The notes below the pieces were generated by a model, which was not told the DNA's origin, made no database searches, and saw nothing but the letters and a program-made list of their open reading frames with translations. This document shows, in pieces, positions 1-11,792 of a stretch of 23,509 bases of DNA. A program made the translations under genes and the position numbers. Every line of letters starts with the position of its first letter. Position 1 is the first letter of the stretch. The stretch covers positions 1-23,509 of the forward strand of contig NW_014013033.1 of the NCBI RefSeq assembly GCF_000611645.1, given 5' to 3'. This stretch comes from Monoraphidium neglectum (lineage: Eukaryota; Chlorophyta; Chlorophyceae; Sphaeropleales; Selenastraceae).

Positions 1-408
1 ATGGCTGCATGCAGCGTCTTATCACGGGCCCAGAGGGCGAGGGCCAGGGGGCCGCGCGCGCGTCCCCTGGTTGGCGGAATGGACGAGCGAGGCGCTGCGA
101 GCGGTGGGCGCATGTGCATTCGCGTTTGCGCCGCCCATCCAGCCCTGCCTGGTGGCTCGGGCACCCGCAATGTATAAGCCGCATGGTGTTGGCAGCCTGG
201 CCCGCGCTGCAGGACCGCCCTGCTGCCTGCTGGGAGATTCATATCGCTCTTACCTGGCCGCTGCCCGAGCAAACACGCGTCCATGCGCACCACCCAAACT
301 AACGCCTCCGAGCAGCAACACCTGCAGTCACATGCCCCCCCTCAGCTGTGCAGCCCCGACATCTTCGTTGCCCATCCCACCCCCGCTTCTCGTGCACCAC
401 CCCCTCAG

Positions 409-546
409 CCCTGGGACCTGTTTGAGGAGGCCATCCTGACGGGCCGGCACGCATTCCTCGCCTCGCGCGCCGCCCCCAGCCCCGCGGAGGCCGTCTACAG
501 GGCGGGCGCCGCGCTGCTGGCAGAGGCGCGGGAGGAGAGCGCGTGA
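409..546 (+). CDS. Terminal exon of an unidentified protein (3' end of a gene entering from the left)
   Basis: The product is not recognised. A pyrimidine-rich stretch ends in a CAG acceptor at 406-408 and is followed by 45 codons and a TGA at 544-546. The peptide begins PWDLFEEAILTGRHAFLASR and then runs into an Ala/Glu/Arg-rich tail ending REESA. Codons are strongly G/C-ending, as expected for an algal nuclear exon. A possible preceding exon runs from the window start to 103 (reading ...PWLAEWTSEALRA) and would splice in phase 0 from a GTGGGC donor at 104; this link is only a guess. The 3' end is supported by TGTAA signals at 1066-1070 and 1087-1091, giving a 3' UTR of roughly 0.55 kb. The gene converges with the CCT7-like locus on the opposite strand. 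Confidence 0.5.
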   Translation, partial: PWDLFEEAILTGRHAFLASRAAPSPAEAVYRAGAALLAEAREESA

Positions 547-1060
547 GCGGCTGGCGGCAGGGGTGGGGGCGGCACAAGGCGGGCGGGGCGAGAGCTGTGG
601 GACAGGTGGAGGCAGCACTCTGTGTTTTTGGGGGGGGGGGCGGCTGACCAGCAGGAGTGGGATGTTGAGGCATGGCCATGCAATTGGATTGGGAGTGCCA
701 GGAGTGAGTGGCTTTGCAGAGGGCTGTTGTTTGCCCAACGCAAGCAACAATGGAGCGCGGAGAGGGCCTGATGTGGTGCGGTGTCATGAATGAGTCGCGC
801 AGGCAGCGCCTGCTACCCAGCAAAACCAGTCAACAAACCCATTTTGTGTCTTGAATGCACAAAGAAATCTAGCAGGGTGGAACACTATACCCGGATTCCT
901 AGCAAATCGGTGACGGAGGGTGGCACAGGAGCTGCCCAGCCATGGGGTAGATTGGTCTCAAGTACTGCCTGCTTTGCACTTCGTGGCATACACACCCTTG
1001 TGAATTTGGAATGGAAAAAATTGATGTACAATGACCGCTCGTGATTCAGTTTTGTCAAGC

Positions 1061-1070
1061 TTACATGTAA
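1061..1070. terminator. Palindromic bidirectional poly(A) signal TTACATGTAA
   Basis: TTACATGTAA is its own reverse complement, so it provides the algal poly(A) signal TGTAA on both strands: 1066-1070 on plus and 1061-1065 on minus. It lies about 520 nt after the plus-strand stop at 546 and about 450 nt after the minus-strand CCT7-like stop at 1521-1523, where two converging transcripts should end. A second plus-strand TGTAA follows at 1087-1091. TGTAA as the dominant signal is established for Chlamydomonas and relatives; its use here is inferred. Confidence 0.55.
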
Positions 1071-1520
1071 TGAACATCAGGTGTTTTGTAAAATGTTGCA
1101 TGAGGAGCGGTTGGGAAGGACACGGCCATGGCTGCATTGAGTGCTGCCGCCGGGCACTGCTGCTGGGCAGCCCGGGAGTGCGGCAGTACACACAGGTGAT
1201 GGATAGGGTGAGCCTACAAACGATGCCAGAGAGGTTTCCGTTTGTCTATAGATTGTGATTGTGACTGCTGGCACGGCTTGCCCGCGGCAAAGTACCTACC
1301 GTGACCCTCCTAGACAGGTTTTCCTCAACACCAGGCCTGCAGGGCCCTCAAGTGTGGCAGCCAGCATGCAAAGCACAAAGAAAGTGTGCATTGCCCCAAG
1401 ATCGGTCCAAGCACAGAACTGAATCCACCATGACCGCAAACCCGCCTCACACTAGCAGGGCTGAAATCAAGGGAAAATGACATGCAATGTGCAGCGATGG
1501 GCGCACCCAGTGAGCAACCC

Positions 1521-2204
1521 TCATCTGCCGCATGTCACATCGCAGGCGCGCCCTTCTGCTGCTGCCACCCCTGCCGCCAGATGCGCCGCCAGGCTGCTTG
1601 CACCCAGCGTCATTGTCCCGTGCGGCACACGCGCCCCCGGCCGCCGGCCCCCACACCCGCACGTGCCGCCGCAGCCGGCGCCCATCGCCGCAACGTCTGG
1701 CGCCTTGCTGGCTGGGTTCCGCACGGTCTTGTCCACCGACAGGATGAGGCAGGCGGCCTCGGTGGCTGACTGGATGACGTTGATCTTGACCAGCGCGGGC
1801 TTCCACACAAATGAGTCAAACGTGTTGCAGACGCCGCCGTTGTTGACGTCCGCCCCAAAGTTCTGTTGCATGTTGTGTTGCGAGGTGGGGGTTGTGAGGG
1901 CAAGAAGACACGAAAGATGCAGGTTCTACGGCTTGCAGCGCTGCTACCGCATTGCGTGCACTCCTGAAAGACGGTGTTCTTGCAGAATTCAAAGAAAGCT
2001 GGGCGTTGATCAGGCGCTGCTGCAAGCGCGAGCGCAGCGTAGGCAGTGGCCATGCATGCCGGCCACGAGTGGCCTTAGGGCAACAAGACCAGGCTGGAGG
2101 CGGCGTGACGCTGCCGCCGACACTCTGGCGCGCACCTTGCCGTTGCCGTCCTGCAATGCGTGCTCCTGCCGCAGCTTGTTGTGCACGTCAGTGGCATCCA
2201 GGCC
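1521..2204 (-). pseudogene. CCT7: 3' fragment of CCT7 (TCP-1 chaperonin subunit eta), probably a truncated pseudogene
   Basis: CCT7 is one of eight subunits of the cytosolic TRiC/CCT chaperonin, which folds actin and tubulin. Two consecutive minus-strand exons are visible. Exon 2204-2136 has a CAG acceptor and an AAG|GTGCGC donor and reads GLDATDVHNKLRQEHAL, matching the family's AGxDATxxLNKLRxxHA. After a 273-nt intron, exon 1862-1521 reads NFGADVNNGGVCNTF, then SFVWKPALVKINVIQSATEA, then ACLILSVDKTVRNPASKAPD, matching the C-terminal equatorial domain. Oddities: the near-universal WEP is WKP and VDET is VDKT (both Glu to Lys); DVLNKL is DVHNKL; the usual short Gly/Arg tail is replaced by about 50 Cys/Ala-rich residues before the stop; and I find none of the preceding exons in the next several kb. 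The family assignment is firm. Pseudogene status is inferred; a diverged paralogue with very long introns is the alternative. Confidence 0.72.
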
Positions 2205-4193
2205 CTGGGGCCCCGGGGAGGGGGGGGGAGAGACGAGGAGAGAGTAGGAAGGGGTGGTTAACTGCTTTTGAAAGGGGGTCTCGAGCGGTCCGCCTTGGCT
2301 TGACTGGGGTTGACAATGGTTGGTGGGGTGTAGCATTCAAGGGTGGGGGACCCCAAAGACTGAAAGATAGTGAGTGCAGTCCCGTTGAACGCCCGGGAGG
2401 CTGGCCGCAAGCGGAGGCCACCCCCAGTGCGTCAAGTGCGTCAGGATTGGGGCGCTCTGCCCTGATTGCAACTACACACAGCCGCCTCCTGAGGTTGGAC
2501 CACAAGGGTTCCAAAAGCATGGCTTGTCACGCCTCTACACCACAGCAAGGGCCACGCAGCTCTCGTCAGGTGGCGTCCCAGCGCCTCCTAGCACCTGCCT
2601 GCAGTCAGCCGGCCCGCTGCCGTCCAGGAAGCCCGCTCATCATCAACCGCGGCCTTGACCGTGCGCTGCAGGTCTGCCTGTGATGCGCCGCTCGCAAAGG
2701 AGACCCCCCTTAGCCGTCAAGTCTAGAGTTGTCACATCACCAACGCCTGGGCACGATGCAAGCACCCCGTTGTGGCGCGCACGTGTGTACAAGGCGACGA
2801 TAGAGTGGGCGGCGTGGGGGTGACACGCGTGTGTGTGTGTGTTTGTTGAGTGGCATGTGTGCTGCTGTATGTGAGAGATGCCCCACCCTGCGGATGTTAC
2901 TGTTGTGAATTCTCCAGATCACACGACCAAACCAGACAGACAGATTTCACACACAAGTCACGTGCCCAAAACTGTGCTGTTTGTCGGCACTGAAGCTGTG
3001 CAAGCACTCGGGACAAGGCGACTTCGATCAAGACACCGTTCGTTAGTGCTGCGCTGCCGCCTCAGTACACCGCAGCGGCGCCCGTCGCCAAACCTCTTCT
3101 GGCCCACCTATCACCGCCCGCTGGGCTACGCCAGCTTCAGTCGGCGGAAATCGCAAAACTGTCAAAATTCCAGCAACCCGTAGCGTCCTGCACGCCGCTG
3201 TCAATGTACTTGGCGGCTTGTTGTGGAGGAGCCTCATGAGGCTCCAGAACTAATCAGTTCTGCATCAACAATGGATTGAGATTTTGGTGCAGGGGATGCA
3301 ACTTCAGCGGCAGTTGCGCCGGGTGTGGGTTGTCAGGCAAAATCATAACTAGTGGGATAAGGAACAGGGAGGAAAGCAGTGTTTGATGAGTTGATTCACT
3401 TTGGAGGGGGGCATCCTGCGGAAAGGGGATCATGGCCGTTTTGTAGCGAGGCCAGCCGCGGGGGCGAGGGCGCCGCAACAGCGAGAGCGGGGCAGGGATG
3501 CGCCAGGGACGGGCTGCGTTATTGAAGCACCTGAGCCGCTGCTAGCATGCAAATAGGTAGTCGACACGGCCGCGCCGTCCGCTTCTGCGACAGTGGCCCA
3601 CACCAATCACCCGGGGTGCATGGTAGGCACGCGGCGGCAAGGCAAGGAGTGGGCAGGGAGGTGCGCGTCGTCAGCACGTGCAACTTACGGGCAGAGATAA
3701 CCCCGCCATTTGGGGACGTGCCGCACCCCGCACGCCACACGCCCACAACCCTGCAGCCCCCATGTGGCTGTGCGACTCACCCCCTGCAGTGAGCGCTGTC
3801 TGCTTGTGAGTACGCCGCAAGCTCTCACGGGAAAGGCCTGAAGGACGCGGCGTAGCCAGTGATCGCCGCCACCGGGGCCCAGGGCTGGTCGCCGCTCTTT
3901 CGCCCGTTCCCCTGTGAGCCGTCAGTGTGGAAGGCGCTCACTGGCTCGGGCGACGCATGCTGCTGCGCCAACATGCTACACTCGCTCCTTTGACTCCTCC
4001 TGCCGCTGCCGTGGGCAGCGGCAACTGCTGCTTCCACTCAGCCATAAGACCTGTTGAGTTGGTTACGGCGCTGCAGACGGCTGCTGTTGTCCCGCCGCGC
4101 TTTGGACCTACTTGCATTTTTACACCTGCCCCCCCCCCACCCTATCCTGCAGGTCTGCGGGCTGTAGCTGCTGTCCGCGACACGTCAGCCCCG

Positions 4194-4195
<2 letters not shown>
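2205..4195. other. Region without a recognisable gene
   Basis: I see no conserved protein motif here. The preceding CCT7 exons, which should lie on the minus strand in this stretch, are absent. Small items noted: a short GT run near 2829-2841; a splice-bracketed minus-strand segment at 2595-2677 reading ADLQRTVKAAVDDERASW, which I cannot assign; and a homopolymeric C run near 4130-4138. Open frames here are short and overlap on both strands without a preferred one. Confidence 0.5.

Positions 4196-4288
<93 letters not shown>
4196..4288 (+). repeat. (CTG)31 trinucleotide microsatellite
   Basis: There are thirty-one uninterrupted CTG units, read as CAG on the minus strand. All three frames stay open on plus (poly-Leu, poly-Cys, poly-Ala), and the minus strand gives polyglutamine within a frame that closes near 4142. 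A minus-strand TGTAA lies at 4120-4124, just past that stop, so a minus-strand polyQ exon is possible. That would leave only about 20 nt of 3' UTR, which makes it unconvincing. Confidence 0.97.
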
Positions 4289-4289
<1 letters not shown>

Positions 4290-4854
4290 GTAGGATGCAG
4301 GCTCCATATGCCTAATTCATGCTGCAGTCCTTGCAGGAGTGGTCGCCGCCCACTCGGTTTACGTCCACAGAGGCTGCACCGGCGCTCCCCACGCCATAGA
4401 GCCCGCCGGCTCGTGCTCTGGGCTTTCGCGGCCGCCACGGACCAGGCATGCGTCCATCACACCTGCTCGCTGTAGCATCACTTGCTTTTCAGCACCTCCG
4501 TGCCTGCAATGGTGAGCTCCCGTGCAGCTGTTGGCGCACAGCAGGACTGCCCTTACAGCCAGCGTCGCTGCTTGGTTGTGCGCTTTTCGTCATCAGCTGC
4601 TGGGTACACCGCACATGCCGTGCCTGCGTCAGGTGATGTGCAGATAAACAGTGAGGTGTCAGCATGCAACCGTTCCCGCACGGCAAGGTTTGGTCTCGGC
4701 ATCGCACTGGTGGCGGCAAGCGGCACTCACTAAGCGCACCCAGTGGTTACGGCACTTGAGCTAGCGCCGGCGAGCACCCTTGTTACTGCTGAGTCAGGAC
4801 TGGTAAAATCCACAATGCAAATGAAGTGATGTGTATACAGCATAACCCAGTTTT
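4289..4854. other. Region without a recognisable gene
   Basis: Between the CTG tract and the first repeat copy I see only short overlapping frames, none matching a family I know. No tRNA-like cloverleaf is visible. Confidence 0.4.
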
Positions 4855-5722
4855 ATGCCCAAGCACGGCCCAAGCTTCATCAGAACAGCACTCTGATCAG
4901 GTCCAATAACAGCTATCACGGCGAGTTGCCAGTGGGAGCTGGCGCAACGCGCTCATTTTTATCATTCTTGCGGGCTCGCGGTGAGACCCTCGACTTTTTG
5001 CAAATGGTCCACGATTTCAACTGCGGTTTTGTGTGTTACTGCGTGTGTGCTACGCCTGCAGAAGACAGAACATTGAAAGAATAGCTGCTGTTGCAGATCC
5101 TCTGGGGCGCATGCCTCATACGCGGTGAGCCGTGCTCTGCTGCACCAGCAGCGGCCGCATGCTGCAACGGCACTACAGCAGCCCTGCTGCAAGGCGCCCG
5201 ATTGCTGTATGTGGTCCCAGCCCTGCATGCCTGCTCTTTGTGCACTGGACATACTTACAACTGCTTGCGAAGAAGACACCTGCAAACAAACGGGTCATGG
5301 CACAGCCGGGCGTTCTGCCCAGGCGTCTGCCTTGCAAGCCAGCCGATCAGATGCGGGCTGCTGGCCTGAGTCTGTGGTGGATGATCCCGGGTCCGCGGGC
5401 CGGGGCTTTAGGGTCCCCACCCGATGCCCGGGGGACATGCTGCACAGGCTTCTAATGCGGTGTGCCGTGAATGCGGTCTCTCAAGGGAGTAGGGGCCCGG
5501 TGTTCGCGGCTTCGGGCCTGGCACTGGAGGCCTCAGCCAAACGAGCGGCTTGCAACAGCTGACCCGGCGGCCGGCGCATCCCGGGGGCCTCCCTGCGCGG
5601 GGGCCCTGTCTGGGGGCAAATGGTCGTAGCCCACGCCGTCGCCTAACAGCGCGGCGCGGGCAAGCTGTTGACCAGTGCTGGGTTCAAGGCCCTGTGCTGG
5701 TACCAGCAATGATGTTGAGGAT
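4855..5722 (+). repeat. Direct repeat of about 0.9 kb, copy 1
   Basis: This copy aligns along most of its length with 8335-9225 in the same orientation. The homology starts at a shared AAGCACGGCCCAAG, is weak and gapped up to about 5125, then strong from about 5210. Long shared blocks occur around 5258-5345, 5370-5440 and 5500-5700, ending near GGTTCAAGGCCCTG. Small insertions and deletions break every reading frame between the copies (for example near 5640), so it does not behave like conserved coding sequence. The two copies start about 3.48 kb apart. No terminal inverted repeats are evident, and no reverse transcriptase or integrase motif is visible between them. It could be an old segmental duplication, a repeat-family member, or very degraded LTRs. 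Confidence 0.8.
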
Positions 5723-8334
5723 TGCCTTGCTGCTCTCGAAACAATTCCGTGCATATGTTTTCTGATTTCAATTTAACTAGACAATCGAAAGCTCTTTGCA
5801 TTACAACAAGCAAACCAGGTTGGCTCGAAGTTGTTGTGTTTGCCGAGCCTGCATGCATGCGCATCAGCGTTCGATGGCGCTCGGGTTACGTGCATTTACC
5901 TCTTGGATCTGCATTGCTTTCACTGTCAGGCTTGTTGAATGTTTTCACTCAATGATACATGATATCCCACAGGAGGTTGTGAATCAAACAAGCAGAACAT
6001 CATCCAAGCTCAGGAGCTGTCAGGCCTTCAATTCAACCTTGCATGCTCTGGTGGATGCCTTGATGCGTTATCAATGTCCACAAGGCTTCCATTCGGTGCC
6101 CGTGTGGTGGATGGGCGCCCTGGCGCTTTTGCGGCTTCTCAACTCTGTTCAACATTCACAGTTCAATGGAAACCCCTTTGAAATTTTTGCTTTCAACCCA
6201 CCCCAAAGCAAGGCCTCGCAAGTAAACCTGCCGAACCCAGAGGGTTGCGCCAGGTTGTGCCAGGTCGTCGCGGCGCGCGTATCTTGTGCGGGGTCAGGGG
6301 TGGTAACCCGGCGTCACCCTGGGTTGTGCCGAATTGCTACGCCGGGGGAGTATGTTGACAGGGCACTGCGCAAATCGCACGATGTCGCTGTGCACGATCG
6401 CCACTGCCAACCCTGGGAGCGAGGCCCACGAAGGTCCTAAAGAGGCGTAACCATAGGGGTTTCACAGCTTGATGGACACGCAGCAACAGTGAGGAGGCCG
6501 GAAAAGGACTCTGGACCGTAGCCCCAAGAGTCCACCCAGCCGTCTGCAGTCAAGGCAGCGGTGCTTGCGCTTTTACCCGCGGCATTGCCACCCGCTGCAG
6601 GTCCTCCTACGCCATGTGGCCCGGACAGAAGAGTGCCTGGTCATCAAATACCAATTTGCCAGGTCGCCGGTGCCTAGGCGCGAAATGGCCAGCTGGTTGT
6701 TGCGTGCATGTTCGTGCATTGTTGGTTCTCAGGAGGAGTGCGGGTGTGGCACTCAGCCATATGCTTGATGCACGGGGTATACAGAAACTCAACTTTTCCA
6801 GGCTATTATCTAATAGAAACGCTTCAACTACCTGAAAGTCGAAGTTCGCCGTCGCCATCTCACCGGGATTGCGCAGTGCGTGCAAGTGCGTGTGCGGAAG
6901 CAGCAGGGTGCACAGAGCGACAGGGGTATTTCTGCCCGTGCCTATTCCGTCGGGACTCGTATCAAGAATCGCCAGAGCGCAACGTCAGAAAGCAGAGCGA
7001 CGGAAAGGGTTTGATCGCGGTTTGCAGAAAGGTGGTGACGAGGGGCAAAGGCAAACAGCATGCGCATGTGCGTGTACAGGAGACCCCAGCGACAGTGGGC
7101 GCAACCTGGTGCCTGTGGTGAAGCCCATGCGGGCCGAAAAACTCGAACTCGGCGTGCGGCTGCTTGTGAGCCATACGAGCCGTCTAATTGATCTGTGCAA
7201 TGCGGCTGAGTCGCGCTACACTCTAACCCGGGCTGCCGGTGTTTCGGGTGATCTGTGGTGAGTTGTGCAGGTTGAGTGCGTTGCGAGGCCGGACACACGG
7301 ACTAAAAATCAACATGCTTCTTATGATCATTCATGTGTCCCATCCAGCATCCATCCGCATTGAGAAAAAACGACGGTTGTGCTGGCAGCTGGCATCAGCT
7401 GTTGTTGCCCTTCCGACACATCGGCACTGCGCTTCGCAGAAGGCACCCATGTGGTGACCTTGAGAGCCAGTCAGACACCACCACATCTCCAACAAGGATG
7501 ACCTCGTGTCCAGTGTTGGGATTTCGCAGGCGCACCTGGCTGTGATGATGGGTGCAATTTGTCGAGCACGGTCTTTGCCATACACCCCAGTCCATGAATC
7601 ATCACCCGTAAATCAACATGCAAAAGCTTGTCATCCTTGTCTTTCTTGAATAATGCATGCAATACGTTGCAAAGGGGTGAACGCAGGGCGCACTTGTTGC
7701 CAAGGGTCTGCTGCTTCCTGGAGACCACCGCTTCGCAGATGGGCTGGTCACCTGCAATTGCAGCCTCCCCTCACTAGCACTGCTTGAACCACACGTCTAC
7801 CAGTGCGTGCTGGGGTCACCTGCTCACTCTATCCAGTGCAGGGAGTAAATGTGAAAGGTGCTGGCACTGTGACCATGTTGATGTAAATCAATGCAGCAGC
7901 TCACTCTTAGCTGTCGCAATTCAGCATGATTCCTGAAAACTCAGCCGCCGACCGAAATGAATGCGTGCCGAAATCGCGCGGCCCAGGCCGCCGATGCCTT
8001 CTCAGGCCTTGCCAAACGCTCGCACGCGCCCCAAAAACCTATATGCGCCCCCCATTGGCCCCCCGCACGCCCCGCCGCCGGCTCTGACTGACAGCCCCCC
8101 CCGCCGTCCGAAAGCTGGCAGGGAGTAATCAGTCAACATCTTGCCCGCCCATTGCACGCACAACATGCCCGCCCATCGTACCCACGGCGCGCGGACTTCT
8201 CTAGCACCCTTCCAGATGCTGAGTTTGACCAGTCATGAACCATCAAAACCGAGACTATCACCGCAAAACTATCATTACACACTTGGAACGAACACCACGA
8301 GTCTATGTATTTATAATATTTCTAGGATCACGGT
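5723..8334. other. Segment between the two direct repeats, no recognisable gene
   Basis: About 2.6 kb. The longest frame (plus, 5796-6440, 214 codons) has no motif I recognise and irregular composition. A plus-strand frame ending at 7261 has a helix-like stretch around EKLELGVRLLVSHTSRLIDL that could be an exon, but nothing identifies it. Near 8143-8185 an imperfect duplication of a GCCCGCCCATxG core is seen. If the flanking repeats were LTRs this would be the internal domain, yet no gag/pol motif is present. Confidence 0.45.
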
Positions 8335-9225
8335 GCAAGCACGGCCCAAGCAGCATCTGAACAGCATACTGTCCCACAGAGACAACACGAGCCAGTCTGC
8401 TACCCATGTGGCGGGAGCTGTAACATATACGTGCGCGGCTCCTTTGTGGGATCTTGGTGAGGCCCGCAGCTTGGTGCGACGGTGCAGAATTTAAGTCGGA
8501 CTGCGCTTTGGTGCGTTACAGTAACGCGTGTGTACTACCGTACAGCCTGCAGCACACAAGAATCATTATCAGCGATGCTGTCCGTGATCCTCAGGTGTGC
8601 ATGTCGCTCGTGCGGTGCGCCGCGCTGCACCAGCAGCGACGCTGCGCGCGTGCGCAGCGGCAGCCTTGCTGCAAGGCGCAAACTGCAATTTGCTGTATGC
8701 AGAGCCAGCCCTGCATGCCTGCTCACTGCGCATCGCACTCGTCCCCACACCTGCTTGCGAAGAAGACACCTGCAAACCAACGGGTCATGGCACAGCCAGG
8801 CGTTCTGCCCAGGCATCAGCCTTGCAAGCCAGCAAACCAGATGCGGGCTGCTGGCCTGAGTCTGGGGATGGATGATCCCGGGTCCGCGGGTCGGGGCTCT
8901 AGGGCCCCCACCTGATGCCCGGGGGACATGCTACTCACGATCACCATGCGGGGGTGCCGTAACTGTGGTCACCCTAAAAGAACTGAGGGTCTGGTGTTCG
9001 CGGCTTCGGGCCTGGCACTTGGCATCTCGGCCTTTTTAACCACACGAGCGGCTTGCAGCAGCTGACCCGGCGACCGGCGCATCCCGGGGGCCTCCCTGCG
9101 CGGGGGCCCTGTCTGGGGGCAAATGGTCGTAGCCCGCGCCGTCGCGTGGCATGCGCGGCGCGGGCAAGCTGTTGACCAATGCTGGGTTCAAGGCCCTGCG
9201 CTGGGTGTAGCAGTATTGTTAGGGT
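8335..9225 (+). repeat. Direct repeat of about 0.9 kb, copy 2
   Basis: This is the partner of 4855-5722 in direct orientation, with homology ending near CCCTGCGCTGG. This copy carries a perfect 7-bp hairpin, GCGTTAC-A-GTAACGC, at 8513-8527 that is not preserved in copy 1. The strongest conserved stretches are GC-rich and contain CCCGGG motifs. Indels between the copies shift the frames, which argues against conserved protein coding. Confidence 0.8.
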
Positions 9226-9345
9226 TTATGCGAAGCCCCGCGGTTCAGGGTTTATGCGGAGAGGGAGACCGAGGTGGCGCGCGGCTGCGGCACGACTGCC
9301 TACGGGGATGCCCCAAAGAACACCATGCTTGATAAGGACGCCTAG

Positions 9346-9356
9346 CCGTGCCGGAT

Positions 9357-9400
<44 letters not shown>

Positions 9401-9741
9401 CGCGGTGCAGCAGGCCGGCGTCGAGGCAAGAGCTGTTGGGAGGCTGGTGGCGCGTGTCAAGACACCGGCAGCTGCACAAGACTTGGGCAGCTGCGGCCGC
9501 GGCGCCCGGCCCCGCCACGGCGGCCGTGCCTACACACAGCCCGGCGAGCATGGGTGCAGCGGCGCTGGGCGGGAAAGCGGAGACCACAGCGGGGCCTGCG
9601 AGCGGCAATGGCAGCTGCGTTGCAAACACCAGCGGCGCAGTGGGTGAGTCGGGGCCCAAGGTGGCCTCGCGGCTCAAGGACTCTGCACCTGTCGAGTCGG
9701 TGACGGCAGCGGCGGCGACGCGTCAGGCGGCTCGCACGTAG
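9346..9741 (+). CDS. Terminal exon of a polyglutamine, Ala/Ser/Thr-rich protein of unknown function
   Basis: The function is not recognised. The frame opens after an in-frame TAG at 9343-9345, which could itself be the AG of a splice acceptor. The only early ATG is at 9355, immediately followed by 14 CAG codons (polyQ) and then by about 110 residues rich in Ala, Ser, Thr and Gly, with segments such as CSRPASRQELLGGWW and GPKVASRLKDSAPVESVTAA. The stop is TAG at 9739-9741. Codons in this frame are mostly G/C-ending, and the composition resembles low-complexity algal proteins. A TGTAA at 9993-9997 would give a 3' UTR of about 250 nt. It may be a single short gene starting at 9355 or the last exon of a gene whose earlier exons lie in the unassigned sequence to the left. 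It converges with the channel gene on the minus strand. Confidence 0.45.
9358..9399 (+). repeat. (CAG)14 microsatellite
   Basis: Fourteen uninterrupted CAG units, in frame as polyglutamine in the putative exon ending at 9741. The other strand reads CTG, the same motif as the larger tract at 4196-4288. Confidence 0.97.
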
Positions 9742-9992
9742 CCAGCGGTGGCTCATTGCGAACGGAGCTTCCCATGAGGCACTTCAACATTGTTCCTGGC
9801 TGCAGGCTTCGATGCTAGGCGTGATATAGGTGCTGTCATGTGGTCATTTGCCGCCCAGTCGAGTGTGTGTGACTGCGTTTCTCATGCTATGTAGTGTGAT
9901 TTGACAGCAGAAATTATTTATAATCATGAAGGGAGCATGTGCGTTTGTGAAGTAGTTGCATGTGCTTGTTGTTGCAATCAACAGCAAGAAGG

Positions 9993-9997
9993 TGTAA
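9993..9997 (+). terminator. Putative poly(A) signal TGTAA for the exon ending at 9741
   Basis: This is the first plus-strand TGTAA after the TAG at 9739-9741, at a distance usual for algal 3' UTRs. It sits about 190 bp from the opposite-strand signal of the channel gene, as expected between converging genes. Confidence 0.4.
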
Positions 9998-10183
9998 GAC
10001 TACAGAAATTGGAACAGGTGCAGGGTGAACGACCTAGTTTGCTCTATGCGCACGTGACGGCAAGCTTGGGTCAGGAATACTGCAGATGGCCGACCCAGGC
10101 TGTACATGCGGTTTAACATGTATGCAGGGGTTGCCTGGCAAAAGAACATTTTCCGCCGCATTTGCCAGACTGATGACAGCAAT

Positions 10184-10188
10184 TTACA
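10184..10188 (-). terminator. Poly(A) signal TGTAA of channel gene B
   Basis: Plus strand TTACA, so TGTAA on minus, about 1.6 kb after the gene B stop. The signal and the following TGTCATCA stretch align with 18656-18660 downstream of paralogue A, in a block that also shares an AAGCTGCCT motif upstream. Conservation between the copies is the main support that this is the real transcript end. Confidence 0.6.

Positions 10189-11792
<1,604 letters not shown>

Noticed and set aside
2595..2677. Splice-bracketed minus-strand segment reading ADLQRTVKAAVDDERASW, possibly an upstream CCT7 exon
   Set aside because: Only a few residues could be forced onto CCT7's EEDLxRT region and the rest does not fit; 83 nt is too little to call.
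3825..4037. Minus-strand frame with HTDGSQGNGRKSG, reminiscent of an RNase H TDGS motif
   Set aside because: A single short motif without the other catalytic acidic residues or a neighbouring reverse transcriptase; likely chance.
5533..5754. Minus-strand frame in repeat copy 1 reading GYDHLPPDRAPAQGGP, partly shared with copy 2
   Set aside because: An indel between the copies shifts the frame next to this motif, so it is not conserved as protein.
5796..6440. 214-codon plus-strand frame between the direct repeats
   Set aside because: No recognisable domain, mixed composition, no supporting splice or poly(A) evidence.
9215..9262. Two AGGGTTTATGCG motifs resembling telomere-type TTTAGGG sequence
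   Set aside because: Only two spaced copies without a tandem array; not a telomeric repeat.
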